DNA of 64,000 bases, taken from the NCBI RefSeq assembly GCF_021018895.1, contig NC_079376.1:17912001-17976000 (forward strand), read 5' to 3'. The notes beneath the pieces are model-generated. The model made no database searches. It saw only the letters and a program-made list of their open reading frames with translations, and was not told the origin of the DNA. The position numbers and the translations under genes are program-made. Below, piece by piece: positions 34,701 through 64,000 of the stretch. Numbering within the stretch: position 1 is the first letter of the stretch; every line of letters starts with the position of its first letter. The DNA comes from Seriola aureovittata. Taxonomy: Eukaryota; Chordata; Actinopteri; Carangiformes; Carangidae.

Positions 34701-35306
34701 TGTAATGGGGTTGCTAGGTGACCTCTTTTCCAAAACAAGTGTGGTCAACCTGAGCAGCTGGCCTGCTTTAGAGAAATTAATATTCAAAACATTATTTTTG
34801 TGGTGTTCTGGATATTCACTGTGTTGAGCTTTCTTTATCAATGAGTTAAATTTAGGTTTTAGAGTTTTATCTTTGTGCTTTACAGTCTTGGCCACCTATT
34901 GTATATTCAGTTCTTGCATATTCAAGTCTTCATTATTTTAAACATGGATCTGTTTATAAATGTACCACTGAAAGTCTTGTGTGCAGCTTTTTGTCTGTTG
35001 TGGTGTTTCTGTGTATTATTTTAAACATGAAAAAGAAGTTAAGGTTAAGTGTGTTCAAATTCAATCTGAGGCAAATTTAGCTTAAAATTGAGTCCATTGC
35101 TTTGACCAAACGTATCTGCCAGTGTTTTCTCTCTGTGGCTTCCTCCAGTGTATGTGGTCTGTAAGCTGGGTAACGATTCTCAGAAGGCGGTGCAGGTTCT
35201 GGAGAAGATGAGCGGATCAGAAGTGGACAGTATTACAGTGAAAGACATCTGTGGAGGCCTAATGGCCTGGGCAAAGAGAATAGACCCCACATTTCCTCAG
35301 TATTAA
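28782..35306 (+). CDS. mocs3: Adenylyltransferase and sulfurtransferase MOCS3 (Uba4), complete, 13 exons
   Basis: Exons: 28782-28874, 30024-30156, 30268-30360, 31001-31121, 32028-32102, 32300-32417, 32489-32597, 32699-32761, 33255-33418, 33625-33672, 34248-34344, 34449-34556, 35149-35306 (TAA). The total is 459 aa; human MOCS3 is about 460. The cytosolic enzyme adenylates the C-terminal Gly of MOCS2A and URM1 and then thiocarboxylates them, for molybdopterin synthesis and tRNA wobble-uridine 2-thiolation. Residues 1-31 are a charged, coiled-coil-like leader. The E1-like domain has the nucleotide loop GCGGLG (89-94), zinc cysteines Cys222/225 (CYRC) and Cys297/300 (CAVC), and catalytic Cys239 (TNCSDGG). 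The C-terminal rhodanese domain has active-site Cys412 in CKLGND and ends FPQY. Introns 5, 8 and 11 look U12-type (separate entries); the rest are ordinary GT-AG. Intron 5 lacks a standard 3' dinucleotide, the only weak point of the model. Human MOCS3 is a single-exon gene, so this intron-rich structure is notable. Confidence 0.95.
31750..31850 (+). repeat. Possible degenerate SINE-like fragment in mocs3 intron 4
   Basis: A GA-rich run followed by GGCTGACATGTGACTCAGAT and CAGATTCAAAGC resembles the end of a common tRNA-related fish repeat, also seen at 62331-62430. Similarity is weak and judged by eye only. Confidence 0.25.
32103..32299 (+). other. mocs3 intron 5: probable U12-type intron ending in AT
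   Basis: The 5' site reads CA|GTATCCTGC, matching the U12 consensus RTATCCTTT in its first seven bases. TCCTTGAC (32278-32285) matches the U12 branch site, with its A at 32284, 15 nt before the inferred end. Protein continuity ([14 protein letters not shown], as in MOCS3) requires exon 6 to begin at 32300, so the intron ends ...CTCAT. Ending at the nearby AC (32293-32294) breaks the frame, and the earlier in-frame AG adds a stop codon. Phase 2, 197 bp. Confidence 0.65.
32762..33254 (+). other. mocs3 intron 8: U12-type intron, GT-AG
   Basis: The 5' site T|GTATCCTTT is a perfect U12 donor. Branch motif TCCTTGAC lies at 33235-33242 with A at 33241, 13 nt before the AG at 33253-33254. An upstream in-frame AG (33243-33244) would add three residues, but it is only 3 nt from the branch A and gives a protein longer than MOCS3 at this point. 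Phase 1, 493 bp. Confidence 0.85.
34345..34448 (+). other. mocs3 intron 11: probable U12-type intron, GT-AG
   Basis: The 5' site A|GTATCCTTG matches the U12 donor at eight positions. A TCCTTAT branch-like motif (34431-34437) places its A at 34436, 12 nt before the terminal AG. The intron is 104 bp and phase 1. The join gives [13 protein letters not shown], in line with MOCS3 proteins. Confidence 0.8.
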
Positions 35307-35328
35307 TCCATTAAAAGGCTTTTCTTTT

Positions 35329-35334
35329 AATAAA
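35329..35334 (+). terminator. mocs3 polyadenylation signal
   Basis: AATAAA lies 23 nt after the mocs3 stop codon and is followed by a T/GT-rich stretch at 35341-35375. This implies a very short 3' UTR. Confidence 0.75.
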
Positions 35335-35849
35335 TGCTGCATTCTGTTTGTCATTTTTGTTGATTTGTGTTAAATGTCATCACTGAATTACAAAACCTTA
35401 CATTCCAAGTGTAACGATGGAGCAGTTCCTAAAATTTGTTGTGTAACCTTGCTGTGCATCAGTTCACCTAAACTATGAGCTGGCAGTTAGATGACTAGTA
35501 AGCATCCTTGCAAAATCAAGTCACTCTTCCTGTTTTTCTTGACAATCCTTATAAGTCCAGTTAATTGAATAGATACAGTAGCTTCCGTATATCAGATAAA
35601 TTAAACATACACCATTTTATGTCATGGTTTACAGACTCCAGTTTTTAAACCTGAGTCTAAAAGGAGTTAAGCTGTTTATAGGATGAGACAACACAGTAGA
35701 GACTGAAAGCTGTGATCAGAAAACTCAAACTTATCCTTTCTTTGTTGTTAATTTGATGAAATAAATCAGTTTATTCCTCATCTTGATGGAGACTTATAGA
35801 ATGAATCTCAGTCTTCAATGGCCCCTGAAGACTCCTGGACTCCACTTTG

Positions 35850-36381
35850 GAAACCGGCGTGTTACAAGCCGAACCGGGTCGTGTAGAATGAAGTTTTTTT
35901 TTCTTGGCATGGCCAAGTTGAAATAACGGAAAAGAAAGGCACATGCGCATTGGTTTGAGCTCCATCGGAGGCGCCATTGCTTCACACGGACTGTAGTTCA
36001 AGTTTTCCTCCCCACACATGGAAAGTCAGTTATGCGGAGATAATAAAAAGACTCCAAGCCCCAGCGACGGTCGCTGCTCTTTTTCTCGTCAAGCAGGGGG
36101 AGTAGTCACAGCTGGAAGGATAATAAGATGCGCATGAATTTACAATCTGGAATAAAAGATAAGAGAAAATAAATGGACGGCTCGAACAGTCTCGGTGCGC
36201 CTCTGTAAAAGTTAAGTTGGTATTTATTCTCTGTAGGCTACGACGCAGTGCTTTTGTGTGCGGACTTCCAGAAAGTGCAGAATAATAAACTTGAGGCTCC
36301 GCTTTCCTCAGTTGATGGAGTTAAAAAGTTTCTTCAGTCCACTCACAATGGAAAGGAAAGCGCCCTTCGCTGACTGTGAAG
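35850..36381 (+). promoter_or_regulatory. Probable prkd3 promoter and non-coding first exon
   Basis: CpG-richer DNA starts about 0.5 kb past the mocs3 poly(A) signal. It contains TGCGCA twice (in 35944-35949 and near 36129-36134; NRF1 half-site-like) and a GGCGCCATTG motif (YY1-like) near 35970. A 5' splice site GAAG|gtaaag at 36381/36382 marks the likely end of exon 1. The next acceptor, gacag at 37254-37258, would start exon 2 with 372 nt of leader before the prkd3 ATG at 37631. The start site cannot be fixed from sequence. Confidence 0.5.
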
Positions 36382-37630
36382 GTAAAGTATCATTTCACAA
36401 TGATTTAATTCGACGTTTGGTTGTGAACGAGCTGTACGCGAACAGATAGTTCAAGTGCAACAGTGTCCCCTGAATGTGCAAATCTCGAGGCTTGTATAAC
36501 TTGTTTTGCTGGCATTCTCGACTCGGCTTGTGTTCTGCCAGCGAGCCAATCGAAAGTGGGAGGGGTGCAGATGTTCAGAAGCCTTGGTTCCAGATGTTTG
36601 TGGAGTTTGAATTCTTGTAAACACAGAAATGATACGCTTTATCGACTTTTACGTGTCCTTTGGGCTTTAATTTGACTGTTTTGCGCATGAGCAGTTGTAG
36701 TCATAATTTTCTTACGTTCACCAAAAGTCAAAAAAGGTCGATAGTAACGTTAAAACTAAAACTCATATACAAAAGTTTCAGTTGTGGCTGCTTTAGCACG
36801 GCCCATTTACAAACAGGCAATGTGGAGTTAGCTTAAAGCTAACTTTGTGAAGTACCTCTGCACACAACCACAACAGTGCAAGGCAACAGCAAAACACAAC
36901 ACAGATGGTAGTTATAGAAATAACCTAGTCTCAATGAAATTTAAAGTTTTCAGAAACAATTCTAGAAAAGGAAAATATCGATCTTGCGTACTATATTTCG
37001 TCAGTGTGGTTGACTGATATTACCGGGTGACGAGTGCTTTCATTGTAAAGGTATATACAGTACATGTTTTTAAAGATATGTTGTTCCAAATCAGTTTAAC
37101 CAAAACGTGTTCACAGTGTGATGAAAAGGAGTTGATTCATTCATACAGATGACAACAGAATAATATGCACCAGTGAATTACTTTCTCTAGGTGAATACTT
37201 TTTTCATTATAAAAATAGCTGTGTGTGTTTGTCTGTGTGTGTATGTTTGTGGTGACAGGTTTCCTGTGGTCAGAGTGGATTACTGACTTCAGTAAGGAGA
37301 AGGAACACCACTCCAGGATATGAAGTTTGTGGCAGTGACTTTACTGCAGAAGCCTGTGGATTGTTCAGAGACTTTCTCCATAACCTGCCCACTTAATTAA
37401 TGAGTGTGTGGTGTATGAGATCAGGTGGGCGGACAGGTTATTACCCTCTCAATTTCTGAAAAACAATGTCACTTTGATAAACATACAGTGCTGAGTCACT
37501 ACGACTGATGAGGACCAAAGGTTCCCCCTACCAAGAGTTTATCCCCACAGATCCAGCTGTGCTTTTTTGTATCACTCCTCTCTGAGTTCTCCACTATTCA
37601 GCATTTCACGTCGCCATTGGAAGAAACCCA

Positions 37631-63110
<25,480 letters not shown>

Positions 63111-64000
63111 GTGAGCATAAAACTGTCAACTCTGCCTTGTTCTTGGAAAATCATGTCTTGTCCCCGGGACAAAACACACAGTAACATTTGTTAAAATGTC
63201 AGAAAATTGCGCAGTTTAAGTCCTCATGTAGCTCCACAACTCTAATCTTTTCAATTCTAACATAATTACACTGAAGTCATTAAGGATGGGATACTTTTTC
63301 AAATCCTTATTTGAGTAATCTCTGTCACACTTCTGAGAGGTATGTAAATAAAATCTAAGCAGTGTATTCTGTGACTCAGCTCGGAGGGCTGTCGTGTTGC
63401 TACTGTAAACTCATAAGGTCAGTTTGGCTCAGTGAAAATTCCCCTGTGGTTTTTCACCCTACAGCCTGGTCTTTTCACTGCATGAAGTGAAAGGACACAG
63501 TCACTAACAGTCGCTACATGTAGCCACGCAGTATCACGTTAGACGGGACATTTGAAGGGGTTTTGAAGAAAGAGTCAAAAATTTTGACTATAGGGATCCC
63601 CATGTAAAAAAAAAAAAAAGTTTTAGAGAAGTATTTAATATACGCTTACTGAAATAAAAGATGTCATTTGTTAAGATTAATCTCTCTTAATCCAAAATTC
63701 CCACCAAATCAGGTCATACGTACATTGCACAACCTTATCTCAAAGTCAGTGGTGACTGTGAGTGAATGAAACGCTGTAATTTCGATGTGTAAAATCAGTT
63801 TTGGAGAGTGTGTGACACTTCCCGCTCGGTGCCAGCACCGTAGTCAGTCATTACACTGCCGCAGGGGCTTAATAGCACAGTAATTACACACTGAGAACTA
63901 AGGGAGGGAACTACAGCCTGCAAGGTAAAGACTTCCACATGTGTGTTGGTGGTTGTTTGTGTATGAGTGTGTATGCACGTGTGTGTGTGTGTGTGTGTGT
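63111..64000 (+). other. Start of the prkd3 intron after the first PH-domain exons
   Basis: Begins gtgagc. The residues expected next in PRKD3 (EIPLSEIL-like) were not found up to the edge, so the next exon is outside the window. The segment ends in a (GT)n array at 63979-64000. Confidence 0.7.
63979..64000 (+). repeat. (GT)n microsatellite at the window edge
   Basis: A GT array running off the right end of the window. Confidence 0.9.

Overview
The window looks like nuclear DNA of a teleost fish. Gene bodies are split by many GT-AG introns, long (CA)n/(GT)n arrays are frequent, and diverged transposon copies of kinds common in fish genomes are scattered through introns. Four protein-coding genes can be supported by exon-by-exon reading; nothing prokaryotic or viral was seen.

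Layout. (1) About 1.1-17.1 kb, minus strand: the first two coding exons of a connector enhancer of KSR gene (cnksr3-like), separated by a 15.8-kb intron. The rest of the gene lies beyond the left edge. The intron holds a complete 801-bp non-autonomous hAT element (2425-3225) with a perfect 8-bp target duplication and a relic BED-finger exon. (2) 21.0-27.9 kb, minus strand: complete seven-exon qpct, a secreted glutaminyl cyclase. (3) 28.8-35.3 kb, plus strand: complete 13-exon mocs3, the E1-like/rhodanese protein that activates MOCS2A and URM1. (4) From about 36 kb to the right edge, plus strand: the 5' part of prkd3 (protein kinase D3), with a probable non-coding first exon and nine coding exons covering residues 1-455: ubiquitin-like domain, C1a, C1b and the start of the PH domain. 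Its 17.3-kb intron (37.9-55.2 kb) shows no other gene. qpct and mocs3 are head to head, sharing about 0.87 kb with two CACGTG boxes, a CRE-like ACGTCA and an ETS site.

The most interesting point is mocs3. Three of its twelve introns (5, 8 and 11) have U12-type (minor spliceosome) 5' splice sites beginning GTATCCT, with TCCTTRA-like branch sites 12-15 nt before the 3' end. Intron 5 must end in AT rather than AG/AC to keep the frame. The inferred 459-aa protein then puts Cys222, 225, 239, 297, 300 and 412 at the same numbers I recall for human MOCS3, which supports the joins. Human MOCS3 is intronless and lies elsewhere, while human QPCT and PRKD3 are head-to-head neighbours. This locus may therefore keep the ancestral intron-bearing mocs3 in its original place.

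The genes are functionally unrelated (Ras/ERK scaffold, secreted cyclase, sulfur transfer for Moco and tRNA, DAG-responsive kinase), so the block reflects synteny and not a pathway. All exon boundaries were read by eye from splice signals and frame; no alignment or transcript data were available.
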